This document shows positions 27,331 through 34,925 of a stretch of 64,000 bases of DNA, piece after piece (position 1 is the stretch's first letter; every line of letters starts with the position of its first letter). The stretch is from the NCBI RefSeq assembly GCF_014193895.1, contig NZ_BLZR01000001.1:3658001-3722000 (forward strand). Direction: 5' to 3'. Origin of the DNA: Clostridium fungisolvens (GTDB lineage: Bacteria; Bacillota; Clostridia; Clostridiales; Clostridiaceae). The notes beneath the pieces were generated by a model that was not told the origin of the DNA, made no database searches, and saw only the letters and a list, made by a program, of their open reading frames with translations. The position numbers and the translations under genes were made by a program.

Positions 27331-27361
27331 AGTGTATACCATTCGTGTAACTCGAAGTCAA
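27331..27361 (-). promoter_or_regulatory. MerR-type promoter of the aldo-keto reductase gene
   Basis: Minus-strand TTGACT (27356-27361), 19 bp, TACACT (27331-27336). The dyad TTCG-AGTTACA-CGAA sits in the spacer, as in MerR-family operators. A 17-bp reading with TATACA (27333-27338) is also possible. The MerR gene starts 52 bp away on the other strand. Confidence 0.55.
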
Positions 27362-27412
27362 GAATTTAATAAAAAAATATATCTCGTCTTTGACGATGGA
27401 AACGAGGTAAAT

Positions 27413-27874
27413 ATGTATACAGTAAAAGAGATAGCAAAACTCCTTGATATGACCGAACATACCGTAAGATATTATACAGATATGGGACTCGTACCTTCTT
27501 TAAAACGGGATAAGAATGGAAACAGACTTTTTGATGAGCAATCTAAAAACTGGCTAATCGGCATAAAAAATCTTAGAGGATCAGGTATGTCCATACAAGC
27601 AGTAAAGGATTATGTAGATTTATGTCTCAAGGGTGAATCCACAATAGAAATAAGATATGAAATTATTTTAGAGCAAAAAAAGAAAGTAGAAGAACAGTTA
27701 AAAGAAATGAACGAAAGATATAAATATATTGAGAATAAAGTAACCTGGTATCTAGACATCATGAACCATCGTATACCAGACAATAGCAATCCTGGAGAGT
27801 GGAGCACTTCTATTTCAGAACCACAAGATGAAGATTGCAAATCCTCAGTTTCGACTAATCATGAGGCTTCATAA
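27413..27874 (+). CDS. MerR-family transcriptional regulator
   Basis: 153 residues. The N-terminal winged helix-turn-helix is typical: MYTVKEIAKLLDMTEHTVRY, YTDMGLVPSLKRDKNGNRLF, then a dimerisation coiled coil (EIRYEIILEQKKKVEEQLKE). The C-terminal tail is polar and has one Cys, so an aldehyde- or redox-type effector is possible. GAGG precedes ATG 27413; upstream in-frame codons lack a site. It is divergent from the aldo-keto reductase and should activate that gene by untwisting its long-spacer promoter. It may also act on the similar promoters at 35794-35895 (inference). Confidence 0.88.
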   Translation: MYTVKEIAKLLDMTEHTVRYYTDMGLVPSLKRDKNGNRLFDEQSKNWLIGIKNLRGSGMSIQAVKDYVDLCLKGESTIEIRYEIILEQKKKVEEQLKEMNERYKYIENKVTWYLDIMNHRIPDNSNPGEWSTSISEPQDEDCKSSVSTNHEAS

Positions 27875-27980
27875 TGCTTTTTCATTTTTCAGAAAAAAAT
27901 ATCAACGATAAAGTTGCCGATAAATAAATGTAGATGGCTTAAATGCAGATATAATGGAAAGAATAAAAAACAGAAATTAT

Positions 27981-28060
27981 GTCGCCTGCCAGATTTTCCT
28001 CATATACATTACGAAAGGCATATGCGCAAAAAAGCACACTGATAAGATTATCAATGTGCT
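27981..28060 (-). repeat. Terminator plus conserved CTGCC/GGCAG hairpin element, copy 4
   Basis: Read on the minus strand, right after the rph-like gene: a 12-bp stem AGCACATTGATA/TATCAGTGTGCT (28033-28060, one G-U) with T6-7, then GCGCATATGCCTTTCGT...GAGGAAAATCTGGCAGGCGA (28027 down to 27981). TGCC/GGCA, TTTC/GAAA and outer CGC/GCG pairings are kept. This is the only copy with a clear upstream gene on the same strand, which suggests the element sits in 3' regions. Confidence 0.7.
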
Positions 28061-28109
28061 TTCTTGATTTCTGTATCTGTATTGTAATAGAAAGATATCA
28101 TCTTCCATA

Positions 28110-30722
28110 TTATAAGATTTCTACATACCCTTCTGTTCCATGTACACGAATTCTCTGCCCATCTTTTATCAGTTTGGTAGCATTTTCTACACTTACAACT
28201 GCTGGCAAGCCATATTCACGAGCGATAACTGCTCCATGGGTCATAAGTCCACCAACTTCTGTAACTAGTCCTTTTATAGATACAAACAATGGTGTCCAGC
28301 TAGGATCCGTAAAGGAGGTGACTAATATATCTCCAGCTTCTAAATCAGCATCTTCTATGTTTAAGATGACACGTGCTCGCCCCTCTATAATTCCTGAAGA
28401 AACAGGTAGGCCGACAATGGCGTCCTCTGGAAGCTTTTCTCGTTTGTACTTCCCTGCAAAGATTTCACCTTCAGATGTCATAACACGTGGTGGCGTTAGT
28501 TTTTCATATAGTTTATACTCATCTTTTCGCTCTATAACGATCTTGTAATCAAGTTTATGCGTGCGTACCACATCGCCAAATTCTTCAAGAGTTAGATAGT
28601 ATATATCTTCTTTATCATGCATTACGCCTATTTGCACCAGTTGCTTCGCTTCTTTAAGTAAAGCCTGCTTATAAACAAAGTAGCGACTAACCATGCCGTA
28701 TTTTGGATACTCACGATAGCCAATGAAATTTCGTATTAAGTCTATCTTTCGTTTTGTCTCTTTGGCCTTTTGTTCACCATCTGGTAACTCTTTTAATCGA
28801 TCCAATAGCTCTTGTTCTTTTTTCAAAGCTTCCTGTCGCCCTTGCTCAAATTTTTGATTAGCTGCGTTAGGCTCAAAGTTTTTAATGTTGCTTAGAATCA
28901 TTGGGATAAGTATAGTTGGTCTTTCGCTCCAACGGGTTTTAGTAATATCAATCTCACCAGCACATCTCATTCCGTATTTGTCGAGATAAGAGTAAATAGC
29001 TTCTTCGGCTTTTTGCCCACCATCAAACTTAACCAGTTTCTCTAAGAAGTCATCATCTTTTACATGTTGTAAATAATCTATTAGTTCTGGATAGGGACGA
29101 ATCACGTCTGCCAAATCCATTAATTCCAGACCCATTTCCGAAGTAATATTGTTTGGTACAGATTGAGAAAGTATGTCTGCTACATTTTTTTCACCTAGCC
29201 ATTCACTCATCTTTTCATTGACCCATGCTGAAGCATTTATAGCAGCCATAAATACAGCAGAACTTTGTGGATTAAATAAAATCTTCTTTAACTCTTTGAT
29301 ATCTTCCATAATAAAATCAAATAAATCTGTTCCTGATTTCCTTTGGATATTTCGTTTTAACTCTTTTATGGATATTTGACTTTTGTTAATTAAATCAGAA
29401 ACGATTGAGGAGTCACTTTCCATTTGCGCCTCTGAATTAGCAGGCGATACACCTTTATTGCTTTTACTATCACTCTGCTCCTCTTTATCCTTTGGTAAGC
29501 ATTTTATAAAATCTCTCTCTATTATGGTCATAATTGCATCTTTTGTGAGTGGATCGTGTTGCTCCATGTTCTTTAATAACATCTTTCTACTGTCTGGTGA
29601 AGCTAGCATTTGCGCCACATCAACAAACAACCTTCCACCAGCTTTAAACCTGTGTCCAAAAGATATTAACTCCATTAAGGACATCCCTAATGGTTTTAAG
29701 GGATCAGTCATCATTTGTTGATGACCTACAGATAAATAAACGTGATTTTCTCTATCATTTACTTGTGGGATTGGGTATAAAGTTGTGATTGGACGACTCT
29801 GCACTATATAAAATGTGTCATCAGTCAAACACCATTCTATATCCTGTGGGTGACCGAAATGTTCTTCAATCTTTCTTCCAATGTACTCAAGTTGTAAAAT
29901 TTGCTTATCCGTTAAGGCCTGGCTATTCTGAAACTCACTCTCAATCTGCTGTTCTTTCGTACCGCCATCTTCTAAGGCATAGATAGCTAGCTTCTTAGTG
30001 GATATCTTTTTATCAATAATCTTACCGTTCCGTACTTTATAGTTATCTGCATTCACCAAGCCTGAGACCATAGCCTCACCAAGTCCGAAGCTGGCGTCAA
30101 TTGATAACACCTTCCTATTAAAAGTGACTGGATCAGCAGTAAATAAAATCCCTGCAGCCTGTGGAAATACCATCTTCTGAACAACCACAGACAGGTGGAC
30201 TTTACGGTGATCGAAGCCATTTTGAATACGATAGATTACTGCTCTTTCGGTAAATAAAGATGCCCAGCACTTACTGATATGCTTTAGTATTGCCTCTTTT
30301 CCAATAATATTTAAATAAGTATCCTGCTGCCCGGCAAAGGAAGCTGTAGGTAAATCCTCTGCAGTGGCACTGGATCGTACCGCATATGCAGCTCTTTCTC
30401 CTAGCCTTGAAAGAATGGAGGTGATCTCCTCAACAATGTCTTCTGGTATGGCTATACCTTCTATTATTCCGCGAATCTCACCACTAAGTTCACCTATTTT
30501 ATCCCGGTCTTCCACCTTTAAAAGCGATAGCTGATCAAGTAATTCATTAATCAACGCCTTTTCTCCAATAACTCTTTTAAAGGCTTCAGTAGAAATACAA
30601 AAGCCATCTGGTACGCGTATTTCTTCAATCCTAGAAAGTTCTCCCAGGTTCGCGCCTTTTCCCCCGACAACCATGATTTTTGTTTTATCAATTTCCTGAA
30701 AACCAAGCACATATGAACTCAT
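28110..30722 (-). CDS. rph: Rifampicin phosphotransferase-like enzyme (PEP-synthase family)
   Basis: 870 residues in three parts: an N-terminal ATP-grasp domain (MVVGGKGANLGELSRIEEI, then YAVRSSATAEDLPTASFAGQ), a middle substrate domain, and a C-terminal swivelling phosphohistidine domain with GGLMTHGAVIAREYGLPAVV (His about 828). True PEP synthases carry GGRTCHAAI there and lack a middle domain of this kind; length, domain order and the THGAVIAREYG motif match rifampicin phosphotransferases and B. subtilis YvkC. These transfer the beta-phosphate of ATP to rifampicin. It would therefore be an antibiotic-inactivating enzyme or a housekeeping relative. A perfect AGGAGG precedes the ATG. Single gene with terminator. 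Resistance cannot be claimed from sequence alone. Confidence 0.75.
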   Translation of the reverse strand: MSSYVLGFQEIDKTKIMVVGGKGANLGELSRIEEIRVPDGFCISTEAFKRVIGEKALINELLDQLSLLKVEDRDKIGELSGEIRGIIEGIAIPEDIVEEITSILSRLGERAAYAVRSSATAEDLPTASFAGQQDTYLNIIGKEAILKHISKCWASLFTERAVIYRIQNGFDHRKVHLSVVVQKMVFPQAAGILFTADPVTFNRKVLSIDASFGLGEAMVSGLVNADNYKVRNGKIIDKKISTKKLAIYALEDGGTKEQQIESEFQNSQALTDKQILQLEYIGRKIEEHFGHPQDIEWCLTDDTFYIVQSRPITTLYPIPQVNDRENHVYLSVGHQQMMTDPLKPLGMSLMELISFGHRFKAGGRLFVDVAQMLASPDSRKMLLKNMEQHDPLTKDAIMTIIERDFIKCLPKDKEEQSDSKSNKGVSPANSEAQMESDSSIVSDLINKSQISIKELKRNIQRKSGTDLFDFIMEDIKELKKILFNPQSSAVFMAAINASAWVNEKMSEWLGEKNVADILSQSVPNNITSEMGLELMDLADVIRPYPELIDYLQHVKDDDFLEKLVKFDGGQKAEEAIYSYLDKYGMRCAGEIDITKTRWSERPTILIPMILSNIKNFEPNAANQKFEQGRQEALKKEQELLDRLKELPDGEQKAKETKRKIDLIRNFIGYREYPKYGMVSRYFVYKQALLKEAKQLVQIGVMHDKEDIYYLTLEEFGDVVRTHKLDYKIVIERKDEYKLYEKLTPPRVMTSEGEIFAGKYKREKLPEDAIVGLPVSSGIIEGRARVILNIEDADLEAGDILVTSFTDPSWTPLFVSIKGLVTEVGGLMTHGAVIAREYGLPAVVSVENATKLIKDGQRIRVHGTEGYVEIL

Positions 30723-31159
30723 GTTTTTACCTCCTTATTTAAACCGAAAATTCTTCAAATTCCTTGAATTATAAAATAATAAATCTCATATCATGTTATT
30801 GAATTATAGCACTAGCACCCAAGAACAAACAGTCTATATTTAGAACTCTTTATATGTTATAATTAAAGTGAGGGGTAGTTAAGTTTAAGAAAAGTAAACC
30901 TCAAAAATAATAACCTAATGATACTCACATCCTTAACATATCCTGAATTTTTTTATTATTGACTATCATCTTTCCTATCTAAATACTCTTCAAATGCCTT
31001 AAGTAGAATCCTAACTTATACTTATTGACTCATCTTAAAATGTGTTTACCAAAGCATATTTATACAATAATCAGGAGATAATTCCACACTTTTTTACTGT
31101 AAATAAGTGTATACAACCAGCTAATCAATCAATATCCATAGTTCTATGTAAATGCGCAC
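30723..31159. other. Gene-free region upstream of the rph-like gene
   Basis: No supportable gene. Short minus-strand stretches look protein-like (for example RILLKAFEEYLDRKDDSQ ending near 30960) but are cut by stops and lack starts; they may be decayed coding sequence. Confidence 0.35.
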
Positions 31160-31191
31160 AAAAATTCCCCCAAACTATCTGTCTGAGGGAA
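31160..31191 (-). terminator. Terminator-like hairpin downstream of hxlR
   Basis: On the minus strand TTCCCTCAGAC and GTTTGGGGGAA pair (two G-U) around 5 bases, followed by TTTTT. The G-U pairs become mismatches on the plus strand, so it is directed at minus-strand transcripts. It resembles the hairpin at 34885-34906. Confidence 0.55.
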
Positions 31192-31420
31192 AATACAGTT
31201 CAATATTTACTTTAATTTCTTCCATGTTCAGTTATTTGCGTTGCAATACCTTTTCAATCTGTCCGAGATAAATTCTATGATATGTTTATGTATCTTTATA
31301 GTATTCTTTAAACAACTTCTGTGAATCAAAATTCTTTAAAGATATCTCTTCAAAATTCACTACTAACTCATTTCATGGCTTATTATTTACTATATTATGG
31401 ACTAGAAAACAACTTATATA

Positions 31421-31747
31421 TTATCCTTGGTTAATCTTACACTTATACTGCTCACCCCAAGCCCACAATGAATCCAATATAGGCTTAAGACTAAAACCGT
31501 CCTCAGTAAGAGAATATTCAACTCTTGGTGGAACTTCGGCATAAACCTTTCTATCTACAAGACCGTCCTCTTCCATCTCTCTTAATTGTTGTGTCAGCAT
31601 CTTTTGACTTATAGAGCCAATAGATTTTCTTAATTCTCCAAATCTCTTGGTTCCTTCAATTAAGTCTCTTAGTATTAATACTTTCCACTTGTCTCCTATG
31701 AGTAAAAGAGTTGTTTCAACAGGACAGGCAGGCAATTCCTTCTTCAT
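31421..31747 (-). CDS. HxlR-family redox/electrophile-sensing regulator
   Basis: 108 residues, a single winged-helix domain: PACPVETTLLLIGDKWKVLI, then ILRDLIEGTKRFGELRKSIG, SISQKMLTQQLREMEEDGLV and the wing DRKVYAEVPPRVEYSLTEDG. The N-terminal Cys of the CPVE motif (Cys 8) is the conserved sensor in YodB/HypR-type members. It diverges from the flavoprotein gene at 31903, whose promoter carries two direct repeats; this is the usual regulator/target layout. Confidence 0.9.
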   Translation of the reverse strand: MKKELPACPVETTLLLIGDKWKVLILRDLIEGTKRFGELRKSIGSISQKMLTQQLREMEEDGLVDRKVYAEVPPRVEYSLTEDGFSLKPILDSLWAWGEQYKCKINQG

Positions 31748-31790
31748 GAATTATCCCCTCTTTCTTTCAATTATAAACCGCTCATTAGTT

Positions 31791-31821
31791 ACTTTTAGGT
31801 GCCTATAGCACTTTAAGGTGC
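31791..31821. promoter_or_regulatory. Direct-repeat operator candidate for HxlR
   Basis: ACTTTTAGGTGC (31791-31802) and ACTTTAAGGTGC (31810-31821) differ in one base and are 19 bp apart, just upstream of the -35 box of the flavoprotein gene. Confidence 0.5.
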
Positions 31822-31825
31822 ATAC

Positions 31826-31854
31826 TTGCGAACACATACTATAGCATTTATTAT
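31826..31854 (+). promoter_or_regulatory. Promoter of the pyridoxamine-oxidase-like gene
   Basis: TTGCGA (31826-31831), 17-bp spacer, TATTAT (31849-31854). The predicted leader of about 42 nt contains the AGGAG site before ATG 31903. Confidence 0.55.
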
Positions 31855-31902
31855 ATGATTGTAGCCGGCAAAAATCAATTTAATTTAGGAGAGATGTTAA
31901 CT

Positions 31903-32304
31903 ATGAATGAAGTAGTAAAGTTTTTACAAGAAAATCCTGTGCAGTATCTTGCTACAGTTGGTCGCGATGGGAAGGCAAAGTGCCGACCTTTCATGTTCTG
32001 TTTTGAACAAGAGGGTAAGCTATGGTTCTGCACTAATAACACGAAAGAGGTTTATAAGGATATTAAAGAAAACCCATATGTTGAAATTTCTGTTTCCAGT
32101 CCTGCATATGCATGGATTCGCTTGAATGGCAAGGTTGTAATTGAAAACAACGTAGATGTAAAAGAAGCATGCATGAACAACCCTATTGTAAAAGGCCAGT
32201 ATCAAACTTCAAATAATCCAATATTTGAAGTGTTTTACCTTGATAATGCAAAGGCTGTTATAGCTGACTTCTCAGGTAATCCCCCTGCAGAATATTCTCT
32301 TTAA
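31903..32304 (+). CDS. Pyridoxamine 5'-phosphate oxidase-like flavoprotein
   Basis: 133 residues, split-barrel FMN-binding fold: QYLATVGRDGKAKCRPFMFC, LWFCTNNTKEVYKDIKENPY, ISVSSPAYAWIRLNGKVVIE. Such small clostridial members are FMN or F420-type reductases or NimA-like nitroreductases rather than PLP-forming enzymes. TAGGAG lies 14-15 bases before ATG 31903; an ATG at 31894 is too close to it. It is divergent from hxlR and most likely induced by electrophiles through it. A hairpin follows at 32345-32380. Confidence 0.82.
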   Translation: MNEVVKFLQENPVQYLATVGRDGKAKCRPFMFCFEQEGKLWFCTNNTKEVYKDIKENPYVEISVSSPAYAWIRLNGKVVIENNVDVKEACMNNPIVKGQYQTSNNPIFEVFYLDNAKAVIADFSGNPPAEYSL

Positions 32305-32344
32305 TTTAATAGGATTAGTTCCTTCACGAGAATATAATGAAGTG

Positions 32345-32380
32345 CCCTGGTTATGATCTATCATACCGGGGTGTTTAATT
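32345..32380 (+). terminator. Weak terminator-like hairpin
   Basis: CCCTGGT(T)ATGA and TCATACCGGGG pair with one bulge and one G-U, followed by TGTTTAATTT. It may only attenuate read-through into the next gene. Confidence 0.4.
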
Positions 32381-32437
32381 TAAAAATAAGCTAATATTTA
32401 AGGAATATGGAGCTCTTGAAAAAATAGGAGAAATATT

Positions 32438-33064
32438 ATGACTACAAAAAAATATCTTCAAATGCTACAAAAAGAAATCCACTCTACTGCATTTGCAACT
32501 GTAGATGAAAATGGACTGCCTCATGTTCGTATTATCGATATTATGCTGGTAGACGATGATAGTCTTTATTTTATAACTGCAAAGGGTAAGGAATTCTATA
32601 GACAGATTGAAAGACAAAAATTTGTTGCAATTACTGGTATGACTGGTGGAAGAGGAGATTCACTTACAAAAAAGGCTATATCCATTAGAGGGAAAATAAA
32701 AAATGTTGGGCAGGATCTTTTAGATAAAATCTTTGAACTAAACCCCTACATGAAAGATATATATCCTACAAATACTCGCTATGCTCTCGAGGTTTTTCAA
32801 GTTTATGAAGGTCAAGGAGAATATTTTGATCTCTCTTCTAAACCTATATATCGAGATACTTTTACACTAGGTGGGAAAAAGGAAGTACATTCACAATATG
32901 TCATCGATAAGAACTGCATTGGCTGCGATAAATGTGCAAAAGTTTGTCCTCAGCAATGTATAGATAAACTATCACCATATTCTATTAGACAGGAAAACTG
33001 CCTGCATTGCGGATTATGTCTTGAAACTTGTCCTTCTAACGCTATTAAGTTACTAACAATTTAA
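32438..33064 (+). CDS. Pyridoxamine-oxidase-like flavoprotein fused to a 2[4Fe-4S] ferredoxin
   Basis: 208 residues. Residues about 1-140 are an FMN split barrel (AFATVDENGLPHVRIIDIML, LYFITAKGKEFYRQIERQKF). Residues about 155-205 carry two complete ferredoxin motifs, CIGCDKCAKVCPQQC and CLHCGLCLETCPSNA, i.e. eight cysteines for two [4Fe-4S] clusters. The fusion implies direct electron flow between the clusters and FMN, suiting an anaerobe that reduces a small substrate from ferredoxin. AGGAG precedes the ATG. It may be cotranscribed with the macrodomain and sirtuin genes, which start 114 bp downstream. Confidence 0.88.
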   Translation: MTTKKYLQMLQKEIHSTAFATVDENGLPHVRIIDIMLVDDDSLYFITAKGKEFYRQIERQKFVAITGMTGGRGDSLTKKAISIRGKIKNVGQDLLDKIFELNPYMKDIYPTNTRYALEVFQVYEGQGEYFDLSSKPIYRDTFTLGGKKEVHSQYVIDKNCIGCDKCAKVCPQQCIDKLSPYSIRQENCLHCGLCLETCPSNAIKLLTI

Positions 33065-33178
33065 ATTAAGTATAGAAAATCTGAAAGATTAAAAATAGTA
33101 ATAAAAGATATAATGAAAAATAAAATAATAGTACTTTCTATGAAAGCCTATACTTTTGCTATCATTAAGGAGATTACC

Positions 33179-33991
33179 ATGAAAAAAGAACAAGTTTTAA
33201 ATAAATTGGTAAAATATCTCGTAGCTGAAAATAGAGAAATAGAAGTTAAAGATACTCCCTCTGATTATATGAAAAAAAGAGAGCTTCTCAGAGCTTTAAT
33301 GAATATAAGAGATGCTGAACCAATAGATTCAGATATCCTTGAATTACAGGATGAATTATTAGCGGAGGAAACTAAGGAGAAAAATCCAGTTGATCCATAC
33401 AAACTACCTACCACATATGAGGTTTTTGAAGGAACAAAAATATCTTTTTCTGAAAAATTAGTACTATGGCAGGGAGATATTACTTCTATAGCTGCAGATG
33501 CTATAGTTAATGCTGCTAATTCAAAGCTTCTCGGATGTTTTGTTCCTATGCATAGGTGTATAGACAACGCTATACATTCAGCTGCTGGCATAGAATTAAG
33601 GCTTGAGTGTAATGAAATTATGGAGAAACAAGGATTTGATGAACCTACTGGTGATGCTAAAATCACAAAGGCATACAACCTTCCAAGTAAATATGTACTT
33701 CATACCGTTGGTCCTATTATATATGATAATTTATCTGAGGAAGATTGCAGACTTCTTGCATCCTGCTATACTTCATGTCTAAATAAGGCTAATGAGTATG
33801 AAGATATTAAAACAATTGCCTTTTGCTGTATTTCTACAGGAGAATTCAGGTTTCCAAATAATATTGCCTCACAAATAGCACTTGAGACAGTTTGTAACTG
33901 GCTTAAAGCAAACCCGGACAGGTTCCATAGAATTATTTTCAATGTATTTACAAGGGAGGATTATAATGAATACGCAAATCTATTTAGATAA
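33179..33991 (+). CDS. Zinc-dependent macrodomain protein-ADP-ribose hydrolase
   Basis: 270 residues. A helical N-terminal extension (about 1-80) precedes the macrodomain: VLWQGDITSIAADAIVNAAN, then GCFVPMHRCIDNAIHSAAG at about 119-137, whose Cys/His/Cys make the zinc site of this subclass, and AFCCISTGEFRFPNNIASQI. Family members (SAV0325 and SpyMacro) remove ADP-ribose from proteins modified by the neighbouring SirTM sirtuin. I start at 33179 (AAGGAG 7 bases upstream). The stop overlaps the sirtuin start by 26 nt, so the two are coupled. The lipoyl-carrier and ligase genes found beside this pair in streptococci and staphylococci are absent here. Confidence 0.9.
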   Translation: MKKEQVLNKLVKYLVAENREIEVKDTPSDYMKKRELLRALMNIRDAEPIDSDILELQDELLAEETKEKNPVDPYKLPTTYEVFEGTKISFSEKLVLWQGDITSIAADAIVNAANSKLLGCFVPMHRCIDNAIHSAAGIELRLECNEIMEKQGFDEPTGDAKITKAYNLPSKYVLHTVGPIIYDNLSEEDCRLLASCYTSCLNKANEYEDIKTIAFCCISTGEFRFPNNIASQIALETVCNWLKANPDRFHRIIFNVFTREDYNEYANLFR

Positions 33992-34841
33992 TATAAATAA
34001 GGCAGCCAAACTTATTCAAGAAGCTGATTATATTCTCGTAGGCGCTGGAGCTGGTCTTTCAGCAGCTGGAGGATTAAATTATGGTGATAGTCAGCTATTT
34101 AAGAAATGGTTTCCAAAGCTTTCAGAGATTGATATTGATACAATCGGTGAAGCAATCTCGTTCTACTGGAATGTAGATGCTTCAAACAAAAGAAATTTCT
34201 GGGCATACTGGGCCAATCACATTAATAAGATACGTTATGAGGCACCAGCACTAAAGCCATACCTAGATTTATTTGAAATATTAGAGCATAAAAATCATTT
34301 TATTATAACAACAAATGTAGATGGACAATTTATTAAAGCTGGATTTGATAAGGAAAATATATTTGCTCCTCAAGGGGATTACGGTCTTTTTCAATGCGAT
34401 AAACCTTGTAGTGACGAACTTTATGATAATAAAGTTCTGATTGATAAAATGATTGCCAATATGGATACTGACAAGTTTGAAGTTTTAGAAGAAGATATAC
34501 CACACTGCCCTAAATGTGGCTCATTCATGTCTAAAAACCTTCGTGTGGATGATACTTTTATAGAAGCTCCACACATGATAAAAAAAAAGAATTATATAGA
34601 TTTTGTTAATAATTCAATGGATGGAAAACTAGTGCTCCTAGAGTTAGGAGTTGGTTTTAATACTCCTAGTATTATTCGATGGCCCTTTGAAAGAATTACA
34701 CTAAAGCATCCTGATGCTGTTCTTATTAGATTGAACATGGACTATCCAGAAGTTGATAAAAAAATTGTACACAAAAGCTTATGCTTTGATACGGACATTA
34801 TGAATATAATAACTGATATTAAAAATATGCAATATAAATAA
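33966..34841 (+). CDS. Class M sirtuin (SirTM), protein ADP-ribosyltransferase type
   Basis: 291 residues. NAD-binding Rossmann motifs are GAGAGLSAAGGLNY (about 28-41) and ITTNVDGQF (about 114-122). Where deacetylases have a catalytic His-Gly, this protein has APQGDYG (Gln about 136), the SirTM hallmark that goes with ADP-ribosyl transfer instead of deacylation. A four-Cys zinc site is present (FQCDKPC and CPKCG). SirTM enzymes modify lipoylated GcvH-like protein during redox stress. AAGGGAGG lies 6 bases before ATG 33966, within the end of the macrodomain gene. The acceptor protein is not encoded in the window. Confidence 0.92.
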   Translation: MNTQIYLDNINKAAKLIQEADYILVGAGAGLSAAGGLNYGDSQLFKKWFPKLSEIDIDTIGEAISFYWNVDASNKRNFWAYWANHINKIRYEAPALKPYLDLFEILEHKNHFIITTNVDGQFIKAGFDKENIFAPQGDYGLFQCDKPCSDELYDNKVLIDKMIANMDTDKFEVLEEDIPHCPKCGSFMSKNLRVDDTFIEAPHMIKKKNYIDFVNNSMDGKLVLLELGVGFNTPSIIRWPFERITLKHPDAVLIRLNMDYPEVDKKIVHKSLCFDTDIMNIITDIKNMQYK

Positions 34842-34845
34842 TATA

Positions 34846-34877
34846 TGCCAGCTATGGAACTAGACCCATAACTGGCA
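34846..34877 (-). terminator. Terminator of the cupin/AhpD-like operon
   Basis: On the minus strand TGCCAGTTATGG and CCATAGCTGGCA (one G-U) pair around 8 bases and are followed by a T-rich stretch. It lies between the convergent sirtuin and AhpD-like genes and may serve both. Confidence 0.55.
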
Positions 34878-34884
34878 AGTAATT

Positions 34885-34906
34885 CCTCCAGACTATCAGT
34901 CTGAGG
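34885..34906. repeat. Hairpin resembling the one at 31160
   Basis: CCTCCAGAC-tatca-GTCTGAGG; the strand complement shares TCAGAC(A/T)GATAGT(T/C)TGG with the hairpin behind hxlR. No T run follows. Confidence 0.4.
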
Positions 34907-34925
34907 TAACGTAAAATACATATCA

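Noticed and set aside
27979..28548. 189-codon open frame on the plus strand at 28 kb
   Set aside because: It lies antisense to the end of the rph-like gene and runs through its terminator and hairpin element; codon use is that of a shadow.
30940..31400. Several protein-like minus-strand stretches between the rph-like gene and hxlR
   Set aside because: Each is under 30 codons, interrupted by stops, and I cannot name a parent family; may be decayed genes but not supportable.
33265..33678. 137-codon minus-strand frame inside the macrodomain gene
   Set aside because: Antisense to clearly conserved coding sequence; no start signals.
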